Shown here one piece after another: positions 38,926 to 51,900 of a stretch of 64,000 nt of DNA (positions within the stretch are counted from its first letter, which is position 1; each line of letters starts with the position of its first letter). A program made the translations under genes and the position numbers. The notes below the pieces were generated by a model, which saw nothing but the letters and a program-made list of their open reading frames with translations, ran no database searches and had not been told where the DNA came from. This DNA comes from Apostichopus japonicus. Lineage: Eukaryota; Echinodermata; Holothuroidea; Aspidochirotida; Stichopodidae. The stretch covers positions 16,948,178 to 17,012,177 of the forward strand of contig NC_092579.1 of NCBI RefSeq assembly GCF_037975245.1. Direction: 5' to 3'.

Positions 38926-39790
38926 AGGGACACTTCACCTAAACGACCTGTCGGAATAATGGTCAGCGGTTTGACTTGAAAAGTTAAAAAGATGGCGGAG
39001 TATTGGAGGGGCGATGTTTTGAATGAATGAATCCTCTACTACGACTTTGTAGCCTGGGTCGATTAGGGGCCCGGGGAAACATGGAAAAAATAACAATTTC
39101 TTGTCATTTTCATAATTAACGGAAAATGAAGATTTTTAAGTAGAGGATCCTTTGACATTATTGTCCCCGCGGGTCACAACCAGTAACTACATCATTACCC
39201 TTGACCGGATCCACCTAAAAACCCGAAAATAAAATACAAATTTTGTCAATCCACCTGACTTAAGATAAAGCAAAGTAGTCCTATAGTATAGTGTAACCCT
39301 TGTTTCCGGTACTGGTATATGATCAGTCAATTGTTATACAATATACATGCCTGCTTATGCATTGATTCTAGGCTACTTTCCGATCTTGACAAATGAATGT
39401 TCTCTGTGTTAAGAATTTCACCTAAAGCGAACTTTTTGAAATTTCTTTTTTAACTCTGTGGATAAATTATTTAAATATTATCAAGGGAAACAAAAATCAT
39501 TTTCAGCTTAATTACCATGACGATGAATATATTAGTCATAAAGTCACGTGCCCTACTATTTCTCTTCACGTTGGAATATTGACCTCCTTCTATATAGTTG
39601 TACTATAACTTTGAATATAATTATGTTCCCATTAACATAAATCATATTGGAAACTGAACCCTATATCCTATGCTACTATATTTGACAGCTGCATCAATTG
39701 GGGTTCCATTTAAGCCCTGTTTATTAGATGTAAATCCGTAGAGAGTTTCAGGACTAAATTTTAAAGAGTTGAGAACTTCTCACAGTCCCT
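38926..39790. mobile_element. Candidate 865-bp TTAA-flanked element
   Basis: TTAA flanks both sides (38922-38925, 39791-39794) and the ends are inverted over six bases, AGGGAC at the left and GTCCCT at the right. The inner ends continue only loosely. No coding capacity was seen. The left part (38926-39215) looks repeat-like, with GTAGAGGATCC near 39140 echoing the TCCTCTAC at 39031. Two unrelated TTAAAGGGAC words could also produce this by chance. Confidence 0.45.
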
Positions 39791-39794
39791 TTAA

Positions 39795-42614
39795 TTCTAC
39801 ACAGTGTCTCTCTACACATCAAATTAGACGCCATGTCTTTTCTAATACATTATAAAGTTGAAGTTAGTTATCAATGACGATGCAAACATCGTCACATTCA
39901 ACTCGAGGTCAAATTCAAATATTCAAAAAATTGGAGCATAATTATTGCTCTGAGGATCCAATTTTGGGCTAGGGATAGAAATATAAATATATAGATGGAT
40001 AGAATATCGTGTTTGTATACCCCACCTTTGATCTGTGCCGAAATTAATTAGACATGCACAAGTGGGCTGGTGTGAAACAAAGTATATATGTAGACGATTC
40101 ATACAAAAACTAACATATTAACATTATTATTAAATTTGATGCTACTATAATAGCATTGAGTTTTATAATAATATTAATATGTACGTTTTTAGAATGTGCA
40201 TTACGTGATCTCTCCATCGATGAATGGATTCATTTTAGATCGTTCGGATAGGGACAGGAAGTGAGTTCCAAAGCTTCGACTCACAAAAGGCGGAGACTCT
40301 TAGACTATAACTATACCAAAACTTCGGTACTTACCAGTGATAAAGAAAGTAACATGGTAGCTGGCCGAGAAATAAATAAATAAATATGGAGACTTTTAAC
40401 GGTAGCTCCTCGTGATATGAAGCTACCATTATGTAGAATGTATGATATTTATATTTAGTGAATTACCCAGCTGCAGAAAGGCAGTTTTCCGTAAATGGGT
40501 TCACTTCAAGTGAGCTGTCACGGTACAAACTCTAATATTAGGCCGCATCCCTCTCCACTAACCCATGCACCAGCTCGCAATTAACTTAACCTCTCTCCTC
40601 GTATGGTTAAGTGACAGGGGAACGACAACCTTTAATATTTAATACTAGTCAGGTAGTACGTGATTTACATATCAGCTCACTCATTCACACTGATCAATTA
40701 TCATTCATCACCTCTTCTGAACACAAGCTGCATATAGCCTCGTTGAAAACTGCCAAACATAAAAATGGAAAACAAAAAAAGGAGCTTGCTGTGCAAACAG
40801 TTGACTAAGAAATGTTTTATTTATTGAAATGAGTCGTTTGTCATTCTCAATTGGAAAGAGTTACTGCAGAATCTCTGTCGGTCTAATTTATATCGAAGTT
40901 ATCGGAAATGCAAAGAATAGGACGATAAATATGACGTCATTCGTATATAAACAATTATTGAAACAAGTGAAATGAATTATGTTGTTCTTGAAGGTTATTA
41001 CCGTGACGTCATCTCATTAACAAGATGGAAATCATGTGAAGAAAAGGAACAAAAGGGATACGTGTTTTGTAAATACATATTTTTTGTTTTTATTTGATCG
41101 AAAGCAATGACGTAGACAATCATTGACCATGCTCTCTCGTAATCATTACATTTCTAAAAATATATTGAAAGAATGACGTCAAATTCTATTGCCAAGGTTT
41201 CTTTGAGAAAACCTCAGAGCCGTAAATATGTTGAAATAAAACGTAAAAATTGCGCATAACAGTGTTTCTTGTCTGCATGTTGTAATTTCACTCATTTTTG
41301 TTATCAATATTCGTTATCCTTAACAGCAAGTATTCACACATTCTGAGAGTTTTCATACATCAAGTTTACCGTCCTTCATTTTCTAATGAAACTTTACAAC
41401 CTATCTATAACAGTTTAGGTTGAGTAAAGATATAAGTTAACGTCAATGTTGACCAATGGCTGTATAGTTGATTATTTAAACCAACTCGCTGGAAATTTTC
41501 TGTATCTTTACTTCAAACCTAACATCCTGGTAGCATTTTATATGACGATAATGTGAATTTATTCAAATTTGTTGTTATTTTGTGTATTCGCCTGACAACA
41601 TCAGAGAAAATTGTCTTCATGGTAACTGAGGTGAATATGATTTTTTTTCATCTACTTCATAATAATTAAATCATTATTCACTGCAGAGTAAAAAATATGT
41701 ATTTCTACAGAAAAGGTCGAATATTTGGTGAAATTCTGAATACAAAGAACAAATCGGCTGCTGCTAAGCAAACATTCCAAATTTATCACATTTCAAGGGT
41801 AAAAACAACGATAAAATATTGTAATCGGAAAGTAAAATTTTGAAGCACGTATATATACTGTGATGACAGATAACTAACTGTGATGCACTTCGTGGAGAAC
41901 TGGAGGGTTTAGCGAATCAAAGTATATGTTATACATGCAATCAAACATATAACTAAAAAGTATAAGGACAATATATTCAGATAGGAAGTGCATGGTTTTC
42001 ACATAGCAGTGTTAATGGATTGTTGTGTAAGTTTTTTCTCCGTAAAAGTATTACGATGTCTGGGAAAGGAATATTCCTTTAGGCTTGTCTTTAGAAAGTT
42101 ATGTAACAGATAAATTGAAGCATAATTATTCGATACCAAAGAATCCCACCGAAATAAGTCTGTTGAGTTAACGAGATACACCAAAACAGCTAACTATAAA
42201 CTCTTCGTTCCTCATTTACCTCTCCTTATCCTATTTTTTTTTCTTACTTGTCATTCTGGAAAGTTTCATCATTTTCCCCTTTATACGAGGTCTTATATAC
42301 CTTAAGGTCGCTGAAATTTATAACCAACTCTCCCTAGGGATTCTGTATCGCTTGATTACTGAGTGGTGTCATTAGCCTGAAAAACAGAAGCGCAGGAACG
42401 AAAAGGGAATAGTTAAAGCCGGAAATGATTTGATCTTGACCGAAATTAATCAGCCGGAATTACGACAGATGACGGGACCTCAAATTGGTAATGGGTTTAC
42501 CCGTATTGGTTCTACGTCAAATAGTACCGTATAACGATATATTTAGTATTGCGTCCGATACGTGCTTTTAAAATCTTTTCACGAATTCATTCCACCTCTT
42601 CCTTTTACATACTA
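39795..42614. other. No gene seen; intronic sequence with a CRE cluster
   Basis: No coding match. Short frames at 40611-40808 and 41999-42184 are unremarkable. The CRE cluster is listed at 40932-41181. Confidence 0.35.
40932..41181. promoter_or_regulatory. Cluster of three CRE octamers
   Basis: TGACGTCA occurs at 40932-40939, 41004-41011 and 41174-41181, three exact copies in 250 bp with different flanking bases, so not simple copies of one repeat. A clustered CREB/ATF-type enhancer is one reading. No other evidence of regulation is visible. Confidence 0.4.
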
Positions 42615-42884
<270 letters not shown>

Positions 42885-44260
42885 ATTATATACATAATGT
42901 GCTGTAGTATTTCGGACAGTCGGAGAATCTTGTCCTTAAACGGGTACGTCCAAAAAATATAACAAAACGCTATGTAAAGGCATTACCGAAATATATAAAC
43001 AAATAAATAACCAACCACTGTCTATTTTTAAGAAACAAATCGTCGATCGGGTTTGTCATCAATTATTGTTTTTTGGGGGACAATAGTTTGTTACACTAAT
43101 AATCTCTTTTAACTGAATTAGTCATATTAAATTTAAGTTCCGTAGAAGAAATTCCGTCACATATAGATATTAGACAAACGAAAATTATGATGCAATTTCC
43201 ACTGAAACTTAATTAGTTCCACTTTTTTTTTACGAAAATACCAATTTATTCACAGATACACTACATATACTGAGATACTTGAATAACTTTATCCCATTAT
43301 TATTGAATGCATCGGTGAATTATTCCTTGATGACGTAATTAACTTCAGTCTCTCAGGAATAACTCTGAGATAATGAACCATTAGACGATGATTAACATCA
43401 GCGATCAAAGCTAAGGATATGAAACCAAACCCTTGACCACAACTATCAACAACTCTAATAAATAACTGCTGAAAATCAAGAGTTATAGATGCAGCTTTAT
43501 TGGACTTTATTCAAGTCGTTTTAAATCATTAACGCATGGTCTACCGGCATGGCAATTTTTTTCGGGGGGGGGGGGGGAATTGTGGGATATGAGGTCGTGA
43601 ATATGAAAATCGAAAAACAATGTTTTGAATGAGTCAAAATAACTATGGGATTCTTAAATTGACAGAAGTAATTTTTTCATTGTTGTTTTCGAAAAACGTG
43701 TATATATGCTTCTCGTTATGCAGAAAATGATGTCTTATTATTAAAGACAAAAGGAATTCAACCCATTAACGGTGACATTCATACAAATAATTGAGTACAA
43801 ATGATAGCTTTGAACATGTCCTTGCTTTTTGATCAATGAAAACAGTAAGGAGATATAGACAACTGTAAACAGTCAGAAAGACACAATTCAACCAGTTTAT
43901 GATATTAATTTAATAATAATTTTGATGTCCACAAACGTCCAACTTTGAACAAGATCATTTTATAGAGCGAGATGTGATTATTACGTCTATATGTTTTATC
44001 ACTTTTATGTATAGGTCCTATATCAGTCTCATTGTTATATATTGTATAACAAGATGATTTTATTCCTGTGTGCAAAGTTAAAAAATGTTTCCGTTTTGGG
44101 ATTTAAGTTTCAATTTTATTAATCATGATAAAGGCTCTAAGTTACACCCAGATGTTAAATAGATAAGTAAGGCTTAATTTAAATCACTTGTCAGATTTGA
44201 CTTTAATTAAAATATATTTATAACTGACAAACAGAAGCAAACTTGAATATTTCTAGATGT
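42885..44260. other. No gene seen; intronic sequence
   Basis: A G-run at 43565-43577 is the only notable item. Confidence 0.35.
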
Positions 44261-44457
44261 GAGTCGGCCCCCTGGTCTCCAGCCGGGACTTCGCCCTGGA
44301 CCCGATCCAGGGCCCTAAGGCCCTGGACCCCACCTCGATAAAGGCTTTGCTCCAAGGCGCTCGCGAACGCCTTCAGTTTTATCCATGTTCAGACATGTAA
44401 GTCCCCCCCCCCCCACACACACACACACACACTTGCCAATTCGGATTAACGCCCCTG
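44261..44457 (-). mobile_element. Possible truncated hAT-like element end
   Basis: Read on the minus strand this begins CAGGGGCGTTAATCCG at 44457, an end like that of the hAT element at 10029-10665 (CAGGGGCG). A (GT)n and G-run follow, then a GC-rich block with the palindrome CCAGGGCCCTAAGGCCCTGG (44305-44324). No matching opposite end or 8-bp duplication was found, so it is a fragment at best. Confidence 0.35.
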
Positions 44458-45721
44458 ACTGTATGTAGTTTATCATCTATTGCTTCATATTTAAGGAGGA
44501 TGGCTATGCATGGAGTTGATCTATTCAGTCTGTTGTTTGTAATATTCATTAACCAAGATTTCGGGTCGCATGGTTACCGAACCGTTTGACAGTCGTTATA
44601 AATACTCTGAAAACTGATGAGGGAAAACAAGGATGTACAAGAAAGCACAGAGTGCAACCTAAAGGCAAAAGTTACATTGGAGGGTAATTGTGTTTAAAGC
44701 GAAAAAAACAAAAAAACAATTAATATTATAGCCTGAGTAGCTGTTTTGGTTAGTTTTTTGCTTTCTATTTTCTCCAGTTTTCACGATGTCCTCTTTTATA
44801 TAGATATAGGCCTATCTCAAAAATGAATCGTTCTCACCAATACACCGGCGCTATACCTCTTTAAGAGAACCGTCATTTCAAACTTGTCATTTTATTTTAA
44901 CATTGATAGTTTTTAATATACCAGGACTAGCATCCTTTAATTAAAACATAAATTTCATCTGAAAATCCAATTACAAAGGGTGGTCAAGAAGAACAACATG
45001 GGATATGCGGTGGTTTCTTCAGTTAGATGACAGAATAATTCTTCTAGCACTGAGAGGCGTGCAGGTTCACCGTGCCTTGTATTTGACATCATAATCACCG
45101 CGGATCATTTGGGGAATTTGATTATTGACGAAAAGCTATAGAAATACGACTTCAAAGCACATGATAATAAAAAAAAAACGGGTTAATAATGTCAGTAAAT
45201 GTATTAGTTTCGCGAAACTGCTATCGTTACGTCCTTGTCTATACTGATGTGCATTTCTCTTTGGGTACTCAGAGCAACTGAGTAGGATTAATGGGAAATG
45301 TAGTTACTTGTCTGTGTGTGTGTTTTATTGTTTGTACTGAGTCTCACAGAGGAGGTTAATGTGCTTTGATCTCCTTATAATGTATACGATAAATCATCCA
45401 TTGTTTGTGCAGCCTATCGACATGTTATAAAACCGATATATTGAAAGGTAATTTTATGTCAACGCGCATCACTGAGAAGAACGGATAATTACCGTATTCC
45501 ATGAATACTCCCAGGGAGTCTCCTACCTTGTTAAGTCTTTTATGACTTTTTAGGAGACTTCCTTTCCCTTTGTACACAATTGGCGATAAAACAAATAAAT
45601 GAATTAAATGAATTAAATCCAAATACCATGTGAAGAATTTAAGTTCATTACAGAATAAAGGATATTGAATCAATCGAATAGCAAATGGCTCTTTATGATG
45701 AAAACAACTAATTCCACTCCT

Positions 45722-45723
<2 letters not shown>
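44458..45723. other. No gene seen; intronic sequence
   Basis: A 99-codon frame at 45425-45724 (-) has no recognisable family. Otherwise nothing. Confidence 0.35.
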
Positions 45724-45781
<58 letters not shown>

Positions 45782-45852
45782 TTATATATACATATATATA
45801 AACATATATATATATTTATATATGTATATATATATTAATTTATATATATATG
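45724..45852. repeat. (TA)n microsatellite
   Basis: About 130 bp of TA with TTTATATA and ACATATA interruptions. Confidence 0.95.
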
Positions 45853-47924
45853 AATTTGATTTGTTCAGTTCATGGTTACTTCTTACGGCAAAAATACTAT
45901 TGAATAATAGGAAATGGTGTAAGGTTGATAAGGTCGATAAGGTCGGGTCGGTTTGATCTGGAGGAGGGGGGTTAGTATCTAGACGCGAATTGGACCCTTC
46001 AAAAAGGTAGTACCTATATACATCCAATATAAGTTAGTGGAAAACACATTTAAAAATACAAAATCTACATTACGTTCGATAGCAGAATCCCCCTCCCCCC
46101 GGCCTTCAACTTCTATGTGGTCCCCATGTCTCAGGGGATTCATTCTTGACATCTTTGACTTATCAAATTGCAAGTCTGTAATGTTCTATCTCCTAACTTT
46201 ACTCTTCGTTCTGGTTCCTTTGAATGTAAGAAGATTGGACTCATATATACATTAAATCTACAATTCCTCAACTTGTCGGTTTATAAAACTCATATCCCCA
46301 TTATAATTCTTTTATGATAAGTTCTTGAACTCCCAAGATAATAAGTTCTTCATTATCTATTCAGTTCGAAAGCTTTATAGATGAGACCTGGACCTAATCT
46401 TGTGTGACCAAGTCTTTTCCATTAGGGAGGGAAGAGGCTTATTATTATTATTATTATACCTTTGCGGTGCATAGTGCACAATGTTAGAGAGCTTATCTGA
46501 AAACGAATAAACCATATCTAAGATTTGATGAACGGACAGAACTGGAGGGTATTAAAAAATGTGAATAAAAGAACACAAGCAGACTACATTATATATGGAG
46601 ATTTTTTAAAGTATTGACGGGAAGAATAATAATAATAATATAGAGGGCTTTTCATTTAATGTTTCATAGATAGTAGAATACCAAGTAATAGAGATAAAAG
46701 CACTTCAATTTATAACAGATGATTGATAGGGAATACAATATAATCTAGAATCTCTCCTGTTCGTGGAGATGAAATTTTACGCTGCGTTTGGTAGTAGTGA
46801 ATGTTTGCGACATAAGTTGAAGGATTATAAAATCATCTAGTCTATTTATACTCAAAGTGGGGATTGCGATCCTTTTATAGGTAGCCCAACTGATATTTAG
46901 GGTCGTACAAAAAATCGGAAGATAAATTAAATTGGCGATACTATGGGGAAAAAAGTGGACGAAAGATCCCGCTACCCCCTCTCCTCCCCAGGGAGCTTGC
47001 CTCAGTTAGTATTGGACTATTGGGTGTCCAGGTATAGGGCTCTACTATTTTGTTGGCAATGGTCACCTTTAAGCTACATATATATTCTGCATGATAACCT
47101 ACTAGTAAGTTCAGCCAAATATTTAATTTTGGAATTTACAAAAGAATAAAAACATGCAATTTAACCTATATACATATATAGTTAAAGTTTTCAATGTTCT
47201 GTAATATAGCAATCTTTAGATTATATAAAGTCATCCTTAAAACAATGACAATTATTTTGTCTTCTGTAGCTCCGTCCTGACGACTTAGCCATGGAGTAAA
47301 ATTTGGAAACGTTTTTTATTAACTCCTATACGACCTTGAAAGATGTTACCTCCTCGTTAATCTTGTCTTTATCAAGCTTCTAAATTGTCTTTCCACTATT
47401 TTGAATGATTAATAACACGGTGAATTACACCAGACAAAAATCAGAAGAAAAACAGAAAAGTAAAGAAAATTCTTCATTTTGGTATAATTGTGGAAAATAA
47501 TCACACTCAGTCCCAATCAGTGAAGTCAAAGTTTTTTTCCGCTTTTGTTTGGTGTTGGCAAATAGCCCGTTGGCATATTATATTATCGTCTGTTATTTTA
47601 AAAGTGAGATAATCATTAATGCACATCGGATATATACTTACCTTGACTAAAGCAGGTGTCAAAACAACATAAATGTATACAGTCGTGTAGGTAAAATCAG
47701 CTGGTGTGTAATAGCGAATACATGACAAAGACCTTGCAACTACTAAAATATACAAAACATTTGATGTGTCTATACTATGGAAGCCCTGGAGGGACAGGGT
47801 ACCTCTTTTTATTGTCTTGAAGAACTTTCCTCGCTTTCTTTAAACATACGCATGTAGTTCAAGTGGACATTTGGCGAAGTCAGGTAGATGTTAAAGAAAA
47901 TTTTGTTCACCTGGATATTAAAGA
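45853..47924. other. No gene seen; intronic sequence
   Basis: Short (TTA)n at about 46438-46456 and (AAT)n near 46626. No exon recognised. Confidence 0.35.
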
Positions 47925-48080
47925 ACTATAACGTGTTTATTTAAGAATTATAAAGTGTATATTTAAGAATTTCAAAATGGATATATTTGAATTATAGAGT
48001 GTATATTTAGGAACTTTAAAGTGGATAGTTAAGAAGAATGAAATTGATGATAAATGATTCATATTTTGATTATTAAGACA
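47925..48080. repeat. Degenerate ~28-bp tandem repeat
   Basis: Five or six units resembling GTATATTTAAGAATTATAAA follow each other (starts near 47930, 47957, 47980, 48005, 48022), then decay. Confidence 0.65.
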
Positions 48081-48414
48081 GATGAAGCGATTATTTAAGA
48101 CAGGGGTTTGTCCCTTCAGGACTCTAAACTATACTCTGTAGACACGGTAGAATTGATTAAGGGCGATCATATGATAATGCAATACCTAGACCTATAGAGG
48201 AAGATTTTCGTTTGGTTGACCAAAGCTAACAAGTTTGCTAAGCCTACCGACCAATATTCATAACAATACGGCAGTTGACATGAGTTGTTGCACTAGAATT
48301 CGTACATGTACTCATACTGGAGTACATCATTTCCCGTATTTGTACGGCAGGGTACTAATAGGTTTGTACTTAAACTAGTTCTCACATAACTAATTCTCGT
48401 ATAATCATCACCAT

Positions 48415-48984
48415 GTACTCACACTCGTAGTCAGGACCGTGTACTCGTCATGATAATCGGGACATTGTACCCACACTGTACTCACACCCGTACTCTGGAC
48501 CGTATATTCGTAATGGTATACTCGGGACATTGTACCCACACTCTACTCACACCCGTAACCTGGACCGTATACTCGTAATGGTACTCGGGACATTGTACCC
48601 ACACTGTACTCACACCCGTACTCTGGACCGTGTATTCGTAATGGTAAACGGGACATTTGTACGCACACTGTACTCACACCCGTACTGTGGACCGTGTACT
48701 CGTAATGGTACTCGGTACATCGTACCCACACTGTACTCACACCCGTACTGTGGACCGTGTATTCGTAATGGTACTCGGTACATCGTACCCACACTGTACT
48801 CACACCCGTACTGTGGACCGTGTATTCGTAATGGTACTCAGTACATCGTACCCACATTGTACTCACACCCGTACTCTGGACCGTTAACTCGCAATGGTTC
48901 TCGGGACATTGTACCACACTGTACTCACACCCGTAGTCAGGACCGTGTACTCGTAATGGTACTCGGGACACTGTACCCACACTA
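48415..48984. repeat. 63-bp GTAC-rich minisatellite, about nine units
   Basis: The unit begins GTACTCACACCCGTACTGTG and continues GACCGTGTATTCGTAATGGT, ACTCGGTACATCGTACCCAC and ACT. Nine starts of ACTCACAC can be counted. The central units (48660-48860) are nearly identical and the edges are more diverged. Because 63 is a multiple of three, frames stay open on both strands (156 and 145 codons). That is a consequence of the period, not evidence of a gene. Confidence 0.95.
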
Positions 48985-51900
48985 CGAGTCTTGTTGTTGA
49001 TCAGACTAACTAACTAATCTATCTGCTACATAAATCGCATTAAAACAACGAAATAACAATATACTTTGTCTTTTCAAACGCATATTTTGATGGCGAGGAA
49101 AGTATTCAGTTCAAACTTAAATTGCTACTTTAAACTATATAAACAATCGAATAATAGTGTATTCATATGTCGAAAGAGGCCAAGGCCACACTTCATAAAC
49201 TTTATAAAAAAAAGCATTCCTCGATTTTATATTTCTGACCGTCTGCGGAAGTAATTTTTTTTATGGTAAATTTTATATCGTTTGAAACAATCTGACATAT
49301 ATACTTATAGATTTAATATAGAATTATCATATAGATTGACAATCCAAGTCCTTATTTCCTGTTTGTTAAAGGTCATCTTCACTTCATCTTTCTTGGTAAT
49401 AAAAATACCCCCAAAATATACAAACCAAACAGAAAAGTTATAAGAAGAAGAATCAGGTATATACACTTCAAATTCCAAATAGTTTTTAAATTGCTTCATC
49501 ATCACGATCGTTATCAATGCCATCATCCTCAAGTGTATTCTTCATGGCTAATTTGTTTTTGTTTTCTTGTACAGTGTAAAATGATTTAGCCTTTAAAACA
49601 ATGCGAGGGGTATCATATAAGTTCAAAGAGAGTTCATGTGCTATTGTCTATCTACTAAGTTAACCTTATTCTATATATATGAAACATATTCGTTTTTTTT
49701 CTTCTTTTTCTTCTTCTTAAGATCATCAAGGTGAATGAGCGCGTAGAATAACTAGGAAGTCTACGTTAGCCTATCGCTCATCACGCGATAAATCTATACA
49801 CGTGGAGAAACAAATTCTAAAACTAAATTGGTTTGGATATTCACAAGCGAGGAACTTACCTGTCTCCTCATAACTGATGCATTTTAGCTTTATCATGTCT
49901 AGAGTGGCCATGTCAACCTTTAGACACTGCCCCCACCCCCATCCCCATATACGATGACCGACCACATCCAGTCAATCTATCTCCTTTAGGCCCATTCTGT
50001 CACCCAAATTATCTAGTGTGCTCCATCCTTCATCTTTATTTTGAGGCTATATCTAATACGTTGTATTAATTATATGCAAATATGGAAGTAAACATCTTCT
50101 GATAGTTTATAACTTTCACACAATTATAGCCTAGGCATCTCACACTTTCCTGGCGGACGTGCATATAGATATAGCCTATTTTGGATATTCGAATCGTGAC
50201 AGATGTGGGGTTAATATTATCATATAGTTATCGCTCAGCCAGGTCGGTCCCCGTTGCTAATTATTATGTCACATAATTAGTATGTCCTGTTTGAAGTCTT
50301 CATTTCTTTCCTTTGGAAATTGACAATGAATACAGGAATGCATTATTCTTTCCATATTTCCCCGGGCCCTCTAAATGACCCCGGGCCACAGTGAAGTGGC
50401 ATCTCCTGGTTCCCGGTCGTCAGTGGTATAAGTTCATTCATTGTATACCTAACCTGCCTAGTTTATACCTTTTGTGGACAAAATCCTTTACGATGCATTG
50501 TGCTATAGTAAACTCTGATCAGTATATATGAAATGTAACTAATTATACTTATAAACAGCTATAATTCTAGGTCTCATGATGTCATTGATCTAGACTTCAA
50601 CTCAAGTCAATATTTCACATCTGGTATAGTTTTCGATCACATGATCAAGTCCTCAAAATGTTATAGTTCAATGATTTCTCTAAGATTTCAAATTCCTGTT
50701 TAAACAATTAGACGACATATTCTTCTTTTTCTTCTTTTGTCTTTATTCCTTTTATACGATTGCGTATTAGTCGTGTTAATTGGGTTTCAACATCGATCTG
50801 TTTGCAGCAAAGTCTGGCGACCTTTGGAAAGTCTACAATCATGAGTTTTGTTTTATTACTTTTCATGAGTATTTCAATAAAAGTGGAAATCTACTGAGGT
50901 TTGCAATCCCAATATTTAACTCCTTGTAGGTTTGAAGGTAAAAAGGGTTGACTAGAACAAGACATGCAAATCGTGACCTATCCATCTTATTGGGTTCGAT
51001 AGCCTATACTCAGTTTAAACGCCTAATAGGGCTGTCTCAAAGGTCACGGTGCACAATATGCACAAAACGTATAAATTTATAAATTGTGTACGGCGAAGGT
51101 ATGTTTTTTATTTTTATATACTCTCGTGATATTTTGTGAATGCATCTTGCTAGAATCAAGTAAGTGATATCTTAATAGTAAGTGAGCTTATTAAATATAC
51201 ATTTTTAATTTTGGTTTGTGCTTTTCAAAAACTGTGTTAAGTTACATTTCGGATCAAATGTATTGATAGATTTGCACGAATTTTCCAGGAATTTAATAAA
51301 GTTTTCAATCCGTGAGGGTAAAAATGTGTAAAGGATTTTTTTTTCAGGATTTAATTAAAGACAGGCAGTGTCAGGCACTATGGCAGTATAGACATGTGCC
51401 TGTTTGGCAACTCTATGGGCGACAAAGGAAAAGATATACTATTGGCTAGATAGACTTAAATCAAACTTTCTGGGCTAAAGTTCCCCCGTGTGAGTTGTAT
51501 GATGAGTTTCTGACAATTACAAAGACTACGGGACTAAGATCCTATGTCCATGCCTGTGGGTTTAATACAAGTTACATGTAGCTAGTAGGCATGAGTTAAC
51601 GCCAATAGCAAGAACACATATATGTTAAGATATCTATGTCTCACCGAAGAAAGAAAAAAAACATTATAATAATGAAAAGGAAGATAGGACTGAAGACCCA
51701 AATTCAGACACGTAAACAAGGATGGCTGTACAATTGGTTTTCAATAATTGAAAGACAAACTATTATGTACGATATCACGGAAATTGAGAACAACTCTTAA
51801 GGGTTTTGGAAAAAAATAAAATATTAAACTTTCAATTTAAGAACTAGGTGAGCAAAACATTACTTTTCTTTAATTTGTTAATTTGGCTGCATAGCAATGT

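Noticed and set aside
45425-45724. 99-codon frame (-)
   Set aside because: No recognisable family and it ends in the TA array; probably chance.
48530-49000. Open frames of 156 (+) and 145 (-) codons
   Set aside because: They are produced by the 63-bp tandem repeat, whose period is a multiple of three; both strands are equally open.
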